From positions 1-59,285 of the forward strand of contig SKSF01000022.1 of NCBI GenBank assembly GCA_007118095.1: a DNA stretch of 59,285 nt, read 5' to 3'. The DNA is from Dehalococcoidia bacterium (GTDB taxonomy: Bacteria; Chloroflexota; Dehalococcoidia; Tepidiformales; Tepidiformaceae). The translations under genes and the position numbers were made by a program. The notes beneath the pieces were generated by a model. That model was given only the letters and a program-made list of their open reading frames with translations. It did not search any database and was not told where the DNA came from. Below, in pieces: positions 43,838 through 53,191 of this stretch (positions within the stretch are counted from its first letter, which is position 1; the number at the start of each line of letters is the position of its first letter).

Positions 43838-44243
43838 GTTGGCCCCCGGGGACCAAGGCGACGCACCCCGCCAGGCGCGCCTCGTGTGTTTCGCACGAAG
43901 TGTCGGGGCAGCGTGCTCGACTCACACTACTCACCCGCGGACGGTGAAGTGTGCGGCCGGTTAGCCTCGAGGTCAAGGTTGTGGAAGGGTCGCCGCGGTG
44001 GATACGGCGGGAAGGGTTGCCCTCGCATACAGAGGCGTAACCGACTCGCTACGGACGTTTCGCCGGGGTAACACGAGCGGAGTGGATGCGGAAAGATACC
44101 ACAGCGCAACCAGTTTCCGCCGCGTCCAGCAATCCTTCCGCGGAAACTGACCGTAACCTCTACGTGATCGTACGGTGAGGCGGAAAGGCCGTGCGCGAGC
44201 CGGCGTGCAACCGGGGCGCGCCGCTTGCAGCGATGGAGGCATC
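43838..44243. other. 406-base divergent intergenic region
   Basis: No gene is supported. It holds a 10-bp inverted repeat (44111-44120 and 44140-44149) and three copies of GCGGAAA(G/C) near 44090, 44140 and 44180. A promoter could not be assigned with confidence. Confidence 0.5.
44111..44149. repeat. Inverted repeat CAGTTTCCGC / GCGGAAACTG
   Basis: Two perfect 10-base arms with a 19-base spacer lie about 95 bases before the first paralogous lipoprotein. No T-run follows, so an operator is more likely than a terminator. Confidence 0.45.
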
Positions 44244-45035
44244 ATGCGTCAGCGCACTCGTCCGCACCTGTCCGCCGGATTGGTGCTCGCGTTCCTCCTG
44301 GGCTTCGGGCTTACCGCTTGCGGCAACGACGACGCGCCCGCAACCGGCGAGCCCGCTCCAAACGGCCCTACCGCGACGCCGGCCGAAGATACTGCCACAG
44401 CAACAGCCACCCGGGAGCGCGATGACCGGGGGCACGAGAACACTGCGACACCCGCCACGGATGACGCGGCCGACCAGGGACAGGCATCGGAAACGCCTGA
44501 CGCCGCCCAGCGGGAGCCGCTCAGTATCGCCTATGAAGTGGAAGCGCAGGGCGAGCTGGTCCGCATTACGCTCGACAGCGACCCGCCCCGCTACGCGATG
44601 TACATGCAGGGAGATTTCGGCCTGGGGCCCGGCACGTTCGTCACCATCTTCGACGGTGAGAACAGCTACTGGTGCACCGACGATGGCCAGGAAGAGCTCT
44701 GCCTCGAGCTGGAGAGCGACGCCGCCAATCCGTTCATCGACGACCGGGTGTTCATGGCAGACCGGGACGACACTCTCCGCGACCTGAGCGGCGAGGACGC
44801 GGATGTCACCCCCACGGAGGGCCGCAGCATCGCCGGCGAGCAAGCGGATTGCTTCGATATCACCGGCCCCGAGGCCGAGGGCATTGTCTGCATGGGCAAT
44901 GAGACGGACATCCCGCTCCTGGTGGAGGGAACGTTCGACGGAGAATCACTGCGAATGGAGGTGACCGGTATCGAGGACGTGCCGGGCGATGCCGCGTTTG
45001 AGCCGCCCTATCCAGTAATAGATACAGGAGGCTAG
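44244..45035 (+). CDS. Lipoprotein of a tandem paralogous pair (copy 1), 263 aa
   Basis: Signal peptide with lipobox (FGLTACGN), an acidic, Thr-rich linker to about residue 90, then a domain of about 165 residues beginning LSIAYEVEAQGELVRITL and ending FEPPYPVIDTGG, with conserved Cys pairs (YWCTDDGQEELC; DCFDI; IVCMG). The domain may resemble LolA/LprG-like lipoprotein folds, but this is a guess from pattern only. GGAGG precedes ATG 44244. Confidence 0.8.
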   Translation: MRQRTRPHLSAGLVLAFLLGFGLTACGNDDAPATGEPAPNGPTATPAEDTATATATRERDDRGHENTATPATDDAADQGQASETPDAAQREPLSIAYEVEAQGELVRITLDSDPPRYAMYMQGDFGLGPGTFVTIFDGENSYWCTDDGQEELCLELESDAANPFIDDRVFMADRDDTLRDLSGEDADVTPTEGRSIAGEQADCFDITGPEAEGIVCMGNETDIPLLVEGTFDGESLRMEVTGIEDVPGDAAFEPPYPVIDTGG

Positions 45036-45146
45036 CATCGAAGCTGCCCACAACGACATCACGCACGCCGGGCGGGCCATACCGCCCGTTTCCACGCACG
45101 CCGCGAGGCGAAAGCCCCGGGCTCACACCACTCGCTGGAGGAACCA

Positions 45147-45962
45147 TTGCGAAAACGTCCCCGCCTGAATTTCATCCTGGGCATGATGCTCGCAGCCCTG
45201 CTCGCCACCGCCTTTGCGGCGTGTGGTAACGACGACGACAACGGCGATGCGCCCGACGACCTCCCTGGCGACGACGCCGCCGCGAACGGCGACGACGTGA
45301 ATGGCGTCGATGACAGCATCGACGATGCCGCCGATGACGAGGGCATCGATGACGAGTTCGCGAACGGCGACGACGAACCGGTGAACGGTGACGATGCCGC
45401 CTCCCTCGAGGACGCACTTGAGAGCCAGGAACAGCAGACGTTCAGCATCACGTACGAGATCGAATCGAACGGCGACCTCATCACCATGACGATCCATAAC
45501 GACCCGCCACGCTCCGCGATGAGCATGCAAGGCCAGTTCGAGGGCATGGAGATGAGCGAGTTCACCACCATCAACGATGGAGAGGACACGTACGTCTGCA
45601 CCGCTGATGAAGGCGAACCAATGTGCATGCGCATGGAAGGCATGGGCGCCGACATGTTTGGCGACGAGGATCTCTTCTTCCTGGACCAGGATGAGTTCCT
45701 GCGCGATATCGCAGGGGAAGATGACACAGTTGTGAGCCCGACATCCTCCCGGACCATCGCCGGGCAGGATGCGGACTGCTTCGACGTCTCCGACGGGACC
45801 GGCGATGGCACCGTTTGCATCAGCCAGAGCCACGGCGTGGTCCTGCTGGTTGAGGGTACCTTCGAAGGCGAAACGATCCGCATGGAAGTCACTGACTTCT
45901 CTGATACGCCAGACCCCGACGCATTTGAGCCTCCCTACCCGGTGATGGACTTCGGTAACTAA
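45147..45962 (+). CDS. Lipoprotein of a tandem paralogous pair (copy 2), 271 aa
   Basis: Clear paralogue of the preceding gene: lipobox (ATAFAACGN), a very acidic linker (repeats of GDD/IDD), then SITYEIESNGDLITMTIHND and the same Cys pattern, ending DAFEPPYPVMDFGN. The start is TTG 45147 with GGAGG five bases upstream. The linkers have diverged far more than the domains. Confidence 0.8.
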   Translation: MRKRPRLNFILGMMLAALLATAFAACGNDDDNGDAPDDLPGDDAAANGDDVNGVDDSIDDAADDEGIDDEFANGDDEPVNGDDAASLEDALESQEQQTFSITYEIESNGDLITMTIHNDPPRSAMSMQGQFEGMEMSEFTTINDGEDTYVCTADEGEPMCMRMEGMGADMFGDEDLFFLDQDEFLRDIAGEDDTVVSPTSSRTIAGQDADCFDVSDGTGDGTVCISQSHGVVLLVEGTFEGETIRMEVTDFSDTPDPDAFEPPYPVMDFGN

Positions 45963-45988
45963 ACCCGGCTCACCGGAATGCAACCGAA

Positions 45989-46018
45989 GAAAGGGGTGGC
46001 CTGGTGGCCACCCCTTTC
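45989..46018 (+). terminator. Terminator after the lipoprotein pair
   Basis: A perfect 13-bp stem GAAAGGGGTGGCC with its complement around a TGGT loop; the stem ends in CCCTTTC. Confidence 0.75.
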
Positions 46019-46158
46019 TCGCTCCCGGGCTGAGCCGCCCCCTTGCCGGAAAGGCATGTGCGTGCTTCCTCACGGATCTCGGTCCCACCCGTGTCCGGCA
46101 CGGGGCCCTGCGGTAGGATGAGGCTACTACCGGCAACAGCGCCAAACGGAGCACGTGT

Positions 46159-47571
46159 ATGGGCGAAGGAAAGACAATTTCGGAAAAGATCTGGGACCGG
46201 CACCTGGTCGTGCAAGAGGAAGGCAAGCCCGACCTGCTGTACATCGACCTGCACCTGGTGCACGAAGTGACGTCGCCACAGGCATTCGAGAGTCTGCGGC
46301 TGGCCGGGCGAAAGGTCCGGCGGCCCGACCTCACCCTCGCGACGGTCGACCACAACGTCCCCACCATCGACCGCGACAAGCCGTGGACTGACCCGCTTTC
46401 GACGCAGCAGGTGCAAACGCTTCGCCAGAACTGCGAGGACTTCGGCGTGGAGCTGTTCGGCGTCGAAGACGTGCGGCAGGGCATCGTCCACATCATCGGG
46501 CCGGAGCAGGGGCTCACCCAGCCCGGCATGACCATCGTCTGCGGCGACAGCCACACCTCGACGCACGGCGCTATGGGGGCGCTCGCGTTCGGGATCGGCA
46601 CGTCCGAAGTGGAACACGTGCTCGCAACGCAGACGCTGCCACAGTCCCGCCCGAAGACGATGGCTGTCGAGGTCAACGGGACGCTGCACGAGGGTGTGAC
46701 AGCGAAAGATGTGATCCTGTCCATCATCCACAAGATCGGCGTCTCGGGCGGCGTAGGACACGTGATCGAATATCGCGGCGACGTCATTCGCTCGTTGCCG
46801 ATGTCCGGGCGCATGACCATCTGCAACATGTCGATCGAAGCGGGCGCCCGTGCCGGGCTCGTCGCCCCGGACGAGACGACATTCGAATACCTGGAAGGCC
46901 GCAACTTCGCCCCGAAGGGCGCCGACTGGGAACGCGCGCTCGACGAATGGCGCAGCCTCGTCACCGACGACGATGCGACGTTCGACACGACGGTCACGCT
47001 CGAAGGCGGCGATATCGAACCGTGTGTCACCTGGGGGACGACGCCCGCACAGAGCGTGCCGGTCACTGGCCGCGTGCCCGACCCGTCTGAGGCAGCGAGC
47101 CCGCAGGCGCAGGAGCTCGCCGAGCGCTCGCTCAAGTACATGGACCTCCAGCCCGGAACGGCGATTGAAGACATCCCGCTCGACCGAGTGTTCCTTGGCT
47201 CGTGCACGAACGCGCGCATCGAAGACCTGCGCGCCGCCGCCGATATCGTTCGCGGCCACAAAGTGGCCGGCAGCGTTCGCGCGATGGTGGTGCCGGGCTC
47301 CGGGCTTGTGAAGCTGCAGGCGGAGCAGGAGGGGCTCGACACGGTCTTCAAGGATGCCGGGTTCGAATGGCGCGACGCGGGCTGCTCAATGTGCCTGGGC
47401 ATGAACCCCGACACCCTCGCGCCAGGCGAGCGCTGCGCTTCGACGTCGAACCGCAACTTCGAAGGGCGGCAGGGACGCGGCGGCCGAACGCACCTGGTCA
47501 GCCCGCAGATGGCAGCCGCGGCCGCCGTTGCCGGGCACTTCGTCGACATCCGCAAGTGGGAGAAGAGCTGA
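46159..47571 (+). CDS. leuC: 3-isopropylmalate dehydratase large subunit (LeuC)
   Basis: LeuC with LeuD isomerises 2- to 3-isopropylmalate in leucine synthesis. The aconitase-family 4Fe-4S ligands are the Cys in [12 protein letters not shown] and the CxxC in [13 protein letters not shown]. Other landmarks are [28 protein letters not shown] and the final [20 protein letters not shown]. Length (470 aa) is normal. A TAGGAT element at 46114 may be its -10. leuA and ilv genes are not in the window. Confidence 0.97.
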   Translation: MGEGKTISEKIWDRHLVVQEEGKPDLLYIDLHLVHEVTSPQAFESLRLAGRKVRRPDLTLATVDHNVPTIDRDKPWTDPLSTQQVQTLRQNCEDFGVELFGVEDVRQGIVHIIGPEQGLTQPGMTIVCGDSHTSTHGAMGALAFGIGTSEVEHVLATQTLPQSRPKTMAVEVNGTLHEGVTAKDVILSIIHKIGVSGGVGHVIEYRGDVIRSLPMSGRMTICNMSIEAGARAGLVAPDETTFEYLEGRNFAPKGADWERALDEWRSLVTDDDATFDTTVTLEGGDIEPCVTWGTTPAQSVPVTGRVPDPSEAASPQAQELAERSLKYMDLQPGTAIEDIPLDRVFLGSCTNARIEDLRAAADIVRGHKVAGSVRAMVVPGSGLVKLQAEQEGLDTVFKDAGFEWRDAGCSMCLGMNPDTLAPGERCASTSNRNFEGRQGRGGRTHLVSPQMAAAAAVAGHFVDIRKWEKS

Positions 47572-48170
47572 TGCAGAAGTTCACGCGCGTGCAGAGCAAG
47601 GCGCTGCCGCTCAACAGGGCGGACATCGACACGGACCAGATCATCCCGGCGCAGTACCTCAAGCGCATCGAGCGGACCGGCTTTGGTCAATTCGCCTTCG
47701 AAAGCTGGCGAAACGACCCGGATTTCGTGCTCAACAACCCGGCTTACGAGGGTGCACAGGTGCTGGTGACGGGACCCAACTTCGGGTGTGGCTCATCCCG
47801 GGAACACGCACCGTGGGCTCTCGAAGACCTGGGCCTTCGTGCAATCATCGCGCCGTCGTTCGCCGACATCTTCCGGAACAACTGCGCCAAGATCGGCCTG
47901 CTGACGGTCGAGCTCGACCAGGACGCCTGTAACTACCTGGTGGCGCGCGCGGAAGAAAACCCGGCCGCGGAGGTCGTGGTGGACCTCGAAGCGCAGACTG
48001 TTTCGACGCCGGACGGTTCGTTCGTACGCACCTTCGAAATTGACCCGTTTGTGAAGTACATGCTGCTCGAAGGCCTCGACAGCATTGCGCTCACGTTGCT
48101 GCAGGACGACGAGATCAGCGCCTTCGAGAACTCGCGCTCATCGCTCTATCCCAAAGTCACCGCATCCTGA
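47571..48170 (+). CDS. leuD: 3-isopropylmalate dehydratase small subunit (LeuD)
   Basis: The 199-aa swivelling-domain subunit shows ADIDTDQIIPAQYLKRI, GPNFGCGSSREHAPWAL and FADIFRNNCAKIGLL. Its ATG overlaps the leuC stop (TGATG), so the two are co-translated to give the heterodimer in the right ratio. Confidence 0.96.
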   Translation: MQKFTRVQSKALPLNRADIDTDQIIPAQYLKRIERTGFGQFAFESWRNDPDFVLNNPAYEGAQVLVTGPNFGCGSSREHAPWALEDLGLRAIIAPSFADIFRNNCAKIGLLTVELDQDACNYLVARAEENPAAEVVVDLEAQTVSTPDGSFVRTFEIDPFVKYMLLEGLDSIALTLLQDDEISAFENSRSSLYPKVTAS

Positions 48171-48187
48171 CCCGGTGACCGTGGGCG

Positions 48188-48216
48188 CCGGCCCGGCCCA
48201 TCACGGGCCGGGCCGG
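48188..48216 (+). terminator. GC-only hairpin after leuD, abutting a promoter
   Basis: A perfect 12-bp G/C stem with an ATCAC loop lies 18 bases after leuD. There is no T-run, but the -10 of the next gene starts at the very next base. Confidence 0.5.
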
Positions 48217-48222
48217 TATAGT
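48217..48222 (+). promoter_or_regulatory. -10 element TATAGT of the thioesterase gene
   Basis: TATAGT ends 8 bases before the ATG at 48231; with no ribosome site this points to a leaderless mRNA. Confidence 0.5.
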
Positions 48223-48230
48223 CGCCAGCA

Positions 48231-48701
48231 ATGACCGACGCGGAAACAGCACACTCAACCGAAGCGGATCCACGCGCGGCCGACGCCGAACAACTCGAAT
48301 CCGGCCGCTACTGGGCAATGATCGGCATCGAGACCATATCGGCGGTCGATGGCGAAGCCGTCTGCCGGGTCGAGCTGCGGGACGACCACTTCAACTACAA
48401 CGATGTAGTCCACGGCGGTGTCACGTCCGGGCTCATCGACTCGGCCGCCGGGTCGGCCGTCAGGTCCCGGCGCACACTCGAGGACATCGCAGCGCGGCCC
48501 CACGCCACAACAGACCTTCACGTAAGCTACCTGGCGGCGGCGCGCGGCAACACGCTCACGGCGACCGCGCGTGTTATCCGCATGACACGCACGGCCGTAT
48601 TCACCGAGGTCGACGTTCATGATGGTGACGACCGGCTTGTCGCGCGGGGCCTCGTCACCTTTGTCATCACCCAGGGGCCACCGGTACGAGATCGAACCTG
48701 A
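48231..48701 (+). CDS. Hotdog-fold thioesterase (PaaI-like)
   Basis: The 156-aa protein has the hotdog core with FNYNDVVHGGVTSGLIDSA; the HGG segment is the conserved helix start of PaaI/YdiI-type acyl-CoA thioesterases. DLHVSYLAAARGNTLTATA and the C-terminal strand GLVTFVI complete the fold. Its stop overlaps the aat start. Confidence 0.88.
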   Translation: MTDAETAHSTEADPRAADAEQLESGRYWAMIGIETISAVDGEAVCRVELRDDHFNYNDVVHGGVTSGLIDSAAGSAVRSRRTLEDIAARPHATTDLHVSYLAAARGNTLTATARVIRMTRTAVFTEVDVHDGDDRLVARGLVTFVITQGPPVRDRT

Positions 48702-49399
48702 TGGGAGCAGGGCTCATCGCCATCGACGCGAGCGCCACCCGGCAGCCACAGCCGCTGCCAGCATCGCAGTGGACCTTTCCCGACCCACGGTCGGCGAACG
48801 CCTTCGGGCTGGTGGCGCGGGGAGGCGACTTCGAGCCCGCAACGCTGCTCGATGCGTACCGCAATGGCATGTTCCCGTGGCCTCATGGCGAGGAGGACCA
48901 CCTGTGGTTCTCGCCGGAGTTACGGGCAGTCATCCCGGCTGGCAGGCTGCATATCTCCCGCCGGCTACGACGGACGCTACTCCAGGGTCGTTTCACCGCC
49001 TCAATTGACCGGGAGTTTGAGGTAGTTATGTCCGGCTGTGCCAACCGGGAGGAAGGGACATGGATAACGCCAGCCTACCAGGACGGGTTCCGCCGCCTGC
49101 ACGAGCTCGGGTGGGCGCACAGCATCGAAGTTTGGACGCGCGACGGAGTGCTGGCAGGGGGGCTATACGGGCTGGCGATCGGCGGCGTGTTCTTCGCCGA
49201 ATCGATGTTCCACCATGTGACGGACGCATCGAAAGCGGCCATGGTTGCCCTCCTGCAGCGGGTCGAATCGCGCGGTCTGCTGCTCGTTGATGTGCAGATG
49301 CCGACACCGCACCTCGAACGGATGGGGGCGCTGAGCATCCCCCGGGACCATTACCTGGCGAGCCTCCCCCGCGCGCTCAACCTCAACGTGCTCTTTTGA
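48701..49399 (+). CDS. aat: Leucyl/phenylalanyl-tRNA-protein transferase (Aat)
   Basis: Aat adds Leu or Phe from aminoacyl-tRNA to proteins with basic N termini, tagging them for ClpAP/S degradation (N-end rule). Signature segments: YRNGMFPWP, LWFSPELRAVI, RRTLLQGRF, TWITPAYQDGFRRLHELGWA, AGGLYGLAIGGVFFAESMF. The 232-aa length is typical. Overlaps the thioesterase stop (TGATG). Confidence 0.94.
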   Translation: MGAGLIAIDASATRQPQPLPASQWTFPDPRSANAFGLVARGGDFEPATLLDAYRNGMFPWPHGEEDHLWFSPELRAVIPAGRLHISRRLRRTLLQGRFTASIDREFEVVMSGCANREEGTWITPAYQDGFRRLHELGWAHSIEVWTRDGVLAGGLYGLAIGGVFFAESMFHHVTDASKAAMVALLQRVESRGLLLVDVQMPTPHLERMGALSIPRDHYLASLPRALNLNVLF

Positions 49400-49459
49400 A
49401 GCGGCGCGCGGCCGGGCACAACTTCGACCACCGGTGGGCCGGTGTGTAGGCTAGTCGCC

Positions 49460-50563
49460 ATGTCCACCTTTCGCATTCTGCTCACCCCCGGCGACGGCAT
49501 CGGCCCCGAAGTCATCGAAGAAGCCATGAAGGTGCTCGGACGCGTCCAGCAAGCCTTCGGCCACGAATTCCAGTTCCAGGAAGAAACCATCGGCGGCGCG
49601 GCTATCGACGAATACGGCATCGCACTGCGCCCCGAAACAGTCGCAGCCGCGAAGAAGTCTGACGCGGTACTGTTCGGCGCGGTCGGTGGCCCGAAATGGG
49701 ACGATCCGAAGGCTGCGGCACGGCCCGAAGATGCCATCCTGGGGATGCGGAAGCAGCTCGGGCTCTTCGCCAACCTGCGGCCCGTGCGGGTGCATCCGCT
49801 CATGATCGCGGACAGCACGCTGAAGCCGGAGGTGCTCGAAGGGACTGACATGGTCGTCATCCGCGAACTCACCGGTGGGCTGTACTTCGGGAAGCCGAAG
49901 AAGCGCTGGGAGAACGCCCAGGGCCGCCAGGGTGTCGATACGCTCCGTTACAGCGAGAAAGAAATCGAGCGGATCCTTCGCGTGGGCTTTGAACTGGCGC
50001 GGACACGCCGCAAGAAGCTCACCAGTGTGGACAAGGCGAACGTGCTGCGCACCGGCCAGCTCTGGCGCGAGATCGCGGACGAGGTCGCAAAGGACTACCC
50101 GGACGTGACCATCGAGCACCAGCTCGTCGACGCGACAGCAATGAACCTGCTGCGGAACCCGGCGGGGTACGACGTCATCGTCACTGAGAACATGTTCGGC
50201 GACATCATTACAGACGAGGCGGCAATGCTTGCGGGGTCCATGGGGATGATGCCGTCAGCCAGCCTCGGACGGCGCCGGAAGGACGGCACAGGTATCGGGC
50301 TTTACGAGCCCATCCACGGTAGCGCGCCGGATATTGCCGGGCAGAAGAAGGCGAACCCGCTTGCGATGATCCTGAGCTCGGCGATGATGCTGCGCCTCTC
50401 GCTGGGCCTTGAGCCGGAAGCGGAAGCGGTGGAGCGCGCGGTGGACGCGGCGCTGAACGACGGTTACCGGACTCCGGACATCGGTGGTGGCGAGGGACTG
50501 GAGGTGGTCGACACCGCAAAGATGGGGACACTCGTCTCGGAACGCCTCGAAAAGGGCGGCTAA
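49460..50563 (+). CDS. leuB: 3-isopropylmalate dehydrogenase (LeuB)
   Basis: LeuB oxidatively decarboxylates 3-isopropylmalate after LeuCD. Motifs: [18 protein letters not shown], the [14 protein letters not shown] substrate loop, [20 protein letters not shown] and [23 protein letters not shown] 49460 has no ribosome site but lies 7 bases after TAGGCT (49447-49452), another likely leaderless gene. It is separated from leuCD by the thioesterase and aat genes. Confidence 0.96.
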   Translation: MSTFRILLTPGDGIGPEVIEEAMKVLGRVQQAFGHEFQFQEETIGGAAIDEYGIALRPETVAAAKKSDAVLFGAVGGPKWDDPKAAARPEDAILGMRKQLGLFANLRPVRVHPLMIADSTLKPEVLEGTDMVVIRELTGGLYFGKPKKRWENAQGRQGVDTLRYSEKEIERILRVGFELARTRRKKLTSVDKANVLRTGQLWREIADEVAKDYPDVTIEHQLVDATAMNLLRNPAGYDVIVTENMFGDIITDEAAMLAGSMGMMPSASLGRRRKDGTGIGLYEPIHGSAPDIAGQKKANPLAMILSSAMMLRLSLGLEPEAEAVERAVDAALNDGYRTPDIGGGEGLEVVDTAKMGTLVSERLEKGG

Positions 50564-50665
50564 TTCCGTGCAAACCTTCCGCATTTTGCATCCGGCGCGC
50601 CGCGACCCCCGCAGCAGCCGCTATGGATGTATACAATGCGCTGACACATCCACAGGGAGATACGC

Positions 50666-51799
50666 ATGACCGAAATCGCACGGGGCCTTGAGGGCATTTA
50701 CGTCACGGAAACGAAGCTCTGCCGCATCGATGGGCAGAAGGGCGAGCTCGTCTACTCCGGGTACGACATCTACGAGCTGGCCGAACATTCGAACTTCGAA
50801 GAAGTCTGTTTTCTGCTCTGGAACGGGCGGCTGCCCACGAACGAGGAGTACAGCCACCTCGTCGAGCAGCTACGCCGCGAACGCCCCATTTCGCCGCTGA
50901 ACAACCGCCTGCTGCATGAAATGGTCGGCTTTGTCCGACCCATGCGCGCGCTCGAAATCGCCGTGACAGCAATCGGAGCACTCGACCGCAATTCGAGCGA
51001 CATGTCCCCGGACGCGCTGCAGGACCAGGCACGGCGGCTCACGGCCCGCATGTCGACGGTGATCGCCGCCTACCACCGGATCCGCGAGGGCAACGAGATT
51101 GTCGCCCCGCGTGATGACCTGGGACACGCGGCAAACTTCCTCTGGATGTTGCGAGGGAGCGAGCCGAGCGAGCTCGAAGCTCGCGTGATGGACGTTGCGC
51201 TCATCCTGCACGCCGAGCACGAGATGAACGCCTCAACCTTCGGCGCAATCGTCACCGCTTCGACGCAGAGCGACATGTACTCGGCCATCGCGACCGCCAT
51301 CGGCACCCTGAAGGGACCGCTCCACGGCGGCGCGAACGATGCCGTGTACAAGACGCTGGAGGCCATCGGGACGGAGGACAAGATCCCCGCCTATGTGGAT
51401 GACCTCCTGGCGCGTGGCGAACGGATGATGGGCATCGGCCACCGCATCTACAAGACCACCGATCCGCGCGCGATCATCCTCGAGCGGCTCGGCGAGGAAT
51501 TGGCCAAGGTGTCGCCCGACGCGCACTACTATCACCTGTCGCAAATGCTGCGCGACTACCTGGCGCAGAAGCTGGAGGGCAAGCCGCTCTACCCGAACGT
51601 CGACTTCTTCTCGGCGTCGGTCTACAAGATGCTGGGCATCCCGAACGACCTGTACACGCCGATCTTTGCGATGTCGCGCATTGCCGGCTGGACGGCACAC
51701 CTCATGGAACAGTACGCGAACAACCGGCTGGTCCGGCCCAACGCGCTCTACGAGGGCGCGGAAAACCGGCCCTACGTCCCCATGTCCAAGCGGGACTAG
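50666..51799 (+). CDS. gltA: Citrate synthase (or 2-methylcitrate synthase)
   Basis: The 377-aa protein of the short (archaeal/Gram-positive) type begins EGIYVTETKLCRIDGQKGEL and has catalytic residues in LHAEHEMNAST, GPLHGGAND, GIGHRIYKTTDPRA and the Asp in NVDFFSASV. Whether citrate or 2-methylcitrate is the main product cannot be told here. AGGGAG precedes the ATG at 50666; TACAAT at 50632 may be the -10. Confidence 0.94.
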   Translation: MTEIARGLEGIYVTETKLCRIDGQKGELVYSGYDIYELAEHSNFEEVCFLLWNGRLPTNEEYSHLVEQLRRERPISPLNNRLLHEMVGFVRPMRALEIAVTAIGALDRNSSDMSPDALQDQARRLTARMSTVIAAYHRIREGNEIVAPRDDLGHAANFLWMLRGSEPSELEARVMDVALILHAEHEMNASTFGAIVTASTQSDMYSAIATAIGTLKGPLHGGANDAVYKTLEAIGTEDKIPAYVDDLLARGERMMGIGHRIYKTTDPRAIILERLGEELAKVSPDAHYYHLSQMLRDYLAQKLEGKPLYPNVDFFSASVYKMLGIPNDLYTPIFAMSRIAGWTAHLMEQYANNRLVRPNALYEGAENRPYVPMSKRD

Positions 51800-51825
51800 C
51801 CGCGGCACCCTGGCAAACGTCGACG

Positions 51826-51856
51826 GCCCCTTTTCCGGCGGAAGAGGGGCTGTTTT
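51826..51856 (+). terminator. Intrinsic terminator after citrate synthase
   Basis: An 11-bp stem (one G-T pair) with loop GGC is followed by TGTTTT. Confidence 0.8.
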
Positions 51857-51919
51857 CGTGGCTTCTATGCCTTGGTCAGTGCGGGGAAGGAGAACCTGTG
51901 CGGAACGTCGCCGCCGTGG

Positions 51920-52621
51920 CTACTGTTGGTCTGCGTTGCGGCGAATCATCTCCTCGTAGCCCTCGTCGCCTTCCTGCTGCCGCCGCTCGCGTTCCTGGGC
52001 TTCCCGCTCCTCACGCTCTTCGCGTTGCTCGGGCGTCTCCGCTATCAGCCGGCCCTGGAGGTCAACTTCGTACTGCGCCTCCAGCGGGTCACCGACGATT
52101 GCGTAGTGCGTGCCACCCAGGTAGGTGAGGGGGCTGCTGTTGCGTTCCTCGAGCTTCCACATGCCGGCGTAGGCTTCGTCCATCGCCTGGACTTTGAGCA
52201 CGTTTCCGACGAAGAGGATGTGGTCCCCAAATGGCTGGACATCGGTGACGCCACATTCGATCCACGCGAGACAGCCTTCGATCAGCGGCGGCTCGGTGCG
52301 CTGGCCACGGAAGAGGTCGAGGCCAGCTTCTTCGAGCTTGTTCCCATCGCGGCCGGACTTCGACCCGAGGAACGCAGTCTGCCGCATGAGCGAAGGCCCG
52401 GGGATGTTGATGACGAACTCTTCGCTGAAGCGCAGCATATCGGCGCTGTACCGCTGCGGGTGGATCACAAGGCCCACAAGGGGTGGCTCCATCGAGAGGG
52501 AGGTCGTCCAGATAATGGGCGCGGCGTTCGTCTCACCACGCCATTCGGACGTCACGATGGTGACGGGACCGGGATTGAGCAGCCTGCGCGCGTCTGCTTC
52601 ATCGCAAAGGCAACGTGCCAT
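51920..52621 (-). CDS. Flavin reductase-like FMN-binding protein
   Basis: The 233-aa split-barrel protein of the flavin reductase/flavoredoxin family has GPVTIVTSEWRGETNAAPI, the SLSMEPPLVGLVIHPQRYS segment, FVINIP and AWIECGVTDVQPFGDHILFV. The C terminus is a charged Glu/Arg helix of about 30 residues. The frame is open to 52783, but homology starts at ATG 52621. It follows the HTH gene by 22 bases. Confidence 0.88.
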   Translation of the reverse strand: MARCLCDEADARRLLNPGPVTIVTSEWRGETNAAPIIWTTSLSMEPPLVGLVIHPQRYSADMLRFSEEFVINIPGPSLMRQTAFLGSKSGRDGNKLEEAGLDLFRGQRTEPPLIEGCLAWIECGVTDVQPFGDHILFVGNVLKVQAMDEAYAGMWKLEERNSSPLTYLGGTHYAIVGDPLEAQYEVDLQGRLIAETPEQREEREEREAQERERRQQEGDEGYEEMIRRNADQQ

Positions 52622-52643
52622 AGCCTGGCCTGACTTTCGTTCG

Positions 52644-53021
52644 CTAGCGATGTCCGTTGAGGTTTGCGCGGCGCCAGCGTAAAAACTCCCAGTATGCGAG
52701 GAGTTCGGGCAGGTCTTCCGGGTGCTTCTCGAGCTCATCGATGAGTTGTGCGATGTCGCTGTCGCGCACGTACAACATGTCACCGTCTTCTCCGAGAAAA
52801 TAGTGGAGTGGACGGTTCAGTATGCGGGCGACATTGAGAAGCATGTCGATGCCCACAGAACGTTGACCCGCCTCGTAAAGGCTGATCGCGCTCTGTGTAG
52901 TACTAAGGGCGCTGGCAAGTTGGCCCTGGCTCATGCCCGCATCGCGCCTTGCTGCGCGAATCCGCTGACCGAGCGTGGCCGAGACCGGCGCACTTCCGTT
53001 TCCAGCGATGGCTTTCATCAT
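52644..53021 (-). CDS. XRE-type HTH regulator
   Basis: An HTH_3 domain at about residues 18-72 (LGQRIRAARRDAGMSQGQLA, then TTQSAISLYEAGQRS) is followed by PLHYFLGEDGD and a C-terminal helical extension. ATG 53021 or 53018 with AGGA upstream. It is likely to regulate itself and the flavin reductase downstream. Confidence 0.88.
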   Translation of the reverse strand: MMKAIAGNGSAPVSATLGQRIRAARRDAGMSQGQLASALSTTQSAISLYEAGQRSVGIDMLLNVARILNRPLHYFLGEDGDMLYVRDSDIAQLIDELEKHPEDLPELLAYWEFLRWRRANLNGHR

Positions 53022-53179
53022 GCGTATCCTGGACTCCGGAGCGTCGCGCACGTCCGTCGAGCACGGGCGTCGTGGAGTGCGCGGGGTTTGTTCGTACACT
53101 ACGAAGCCGAAACGTTGGGGTCAATCGAATGTGCTTCGCCTCATGTGACGGCGTGATGGGGTGTAGGTCGACGTAACTC

Positions 53180-53185
53180 TATAGT
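53180..53185 (+). promoter_or_regulatory. -10 element TATAGT of tsaE
   Basis: TATAGT ends 6 bases before the tsaE GTG at 53192, the spacing of a leaderless transcript. Confidence 0.55.
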
Positions 53186-53191
53186 GGACGT

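Noticed and set aside
45123-47690. 855-codon minus-strand frame
   Set aside because: Antisense to a lipoprotein gene, the leuC region and a terminator; composition is low-complexity and unlike a protein.
51872-52633. 253-codon plus-strand frame
   Set aside because: Antisense to the flavin reductase gene, whose split-barrel motifs are clear.
53157-53179. Standard -35 box for tsaE
   Set aside because: Bases at the correct distance from TATAGT do not resemble TTGACA; only the -10 is supported.
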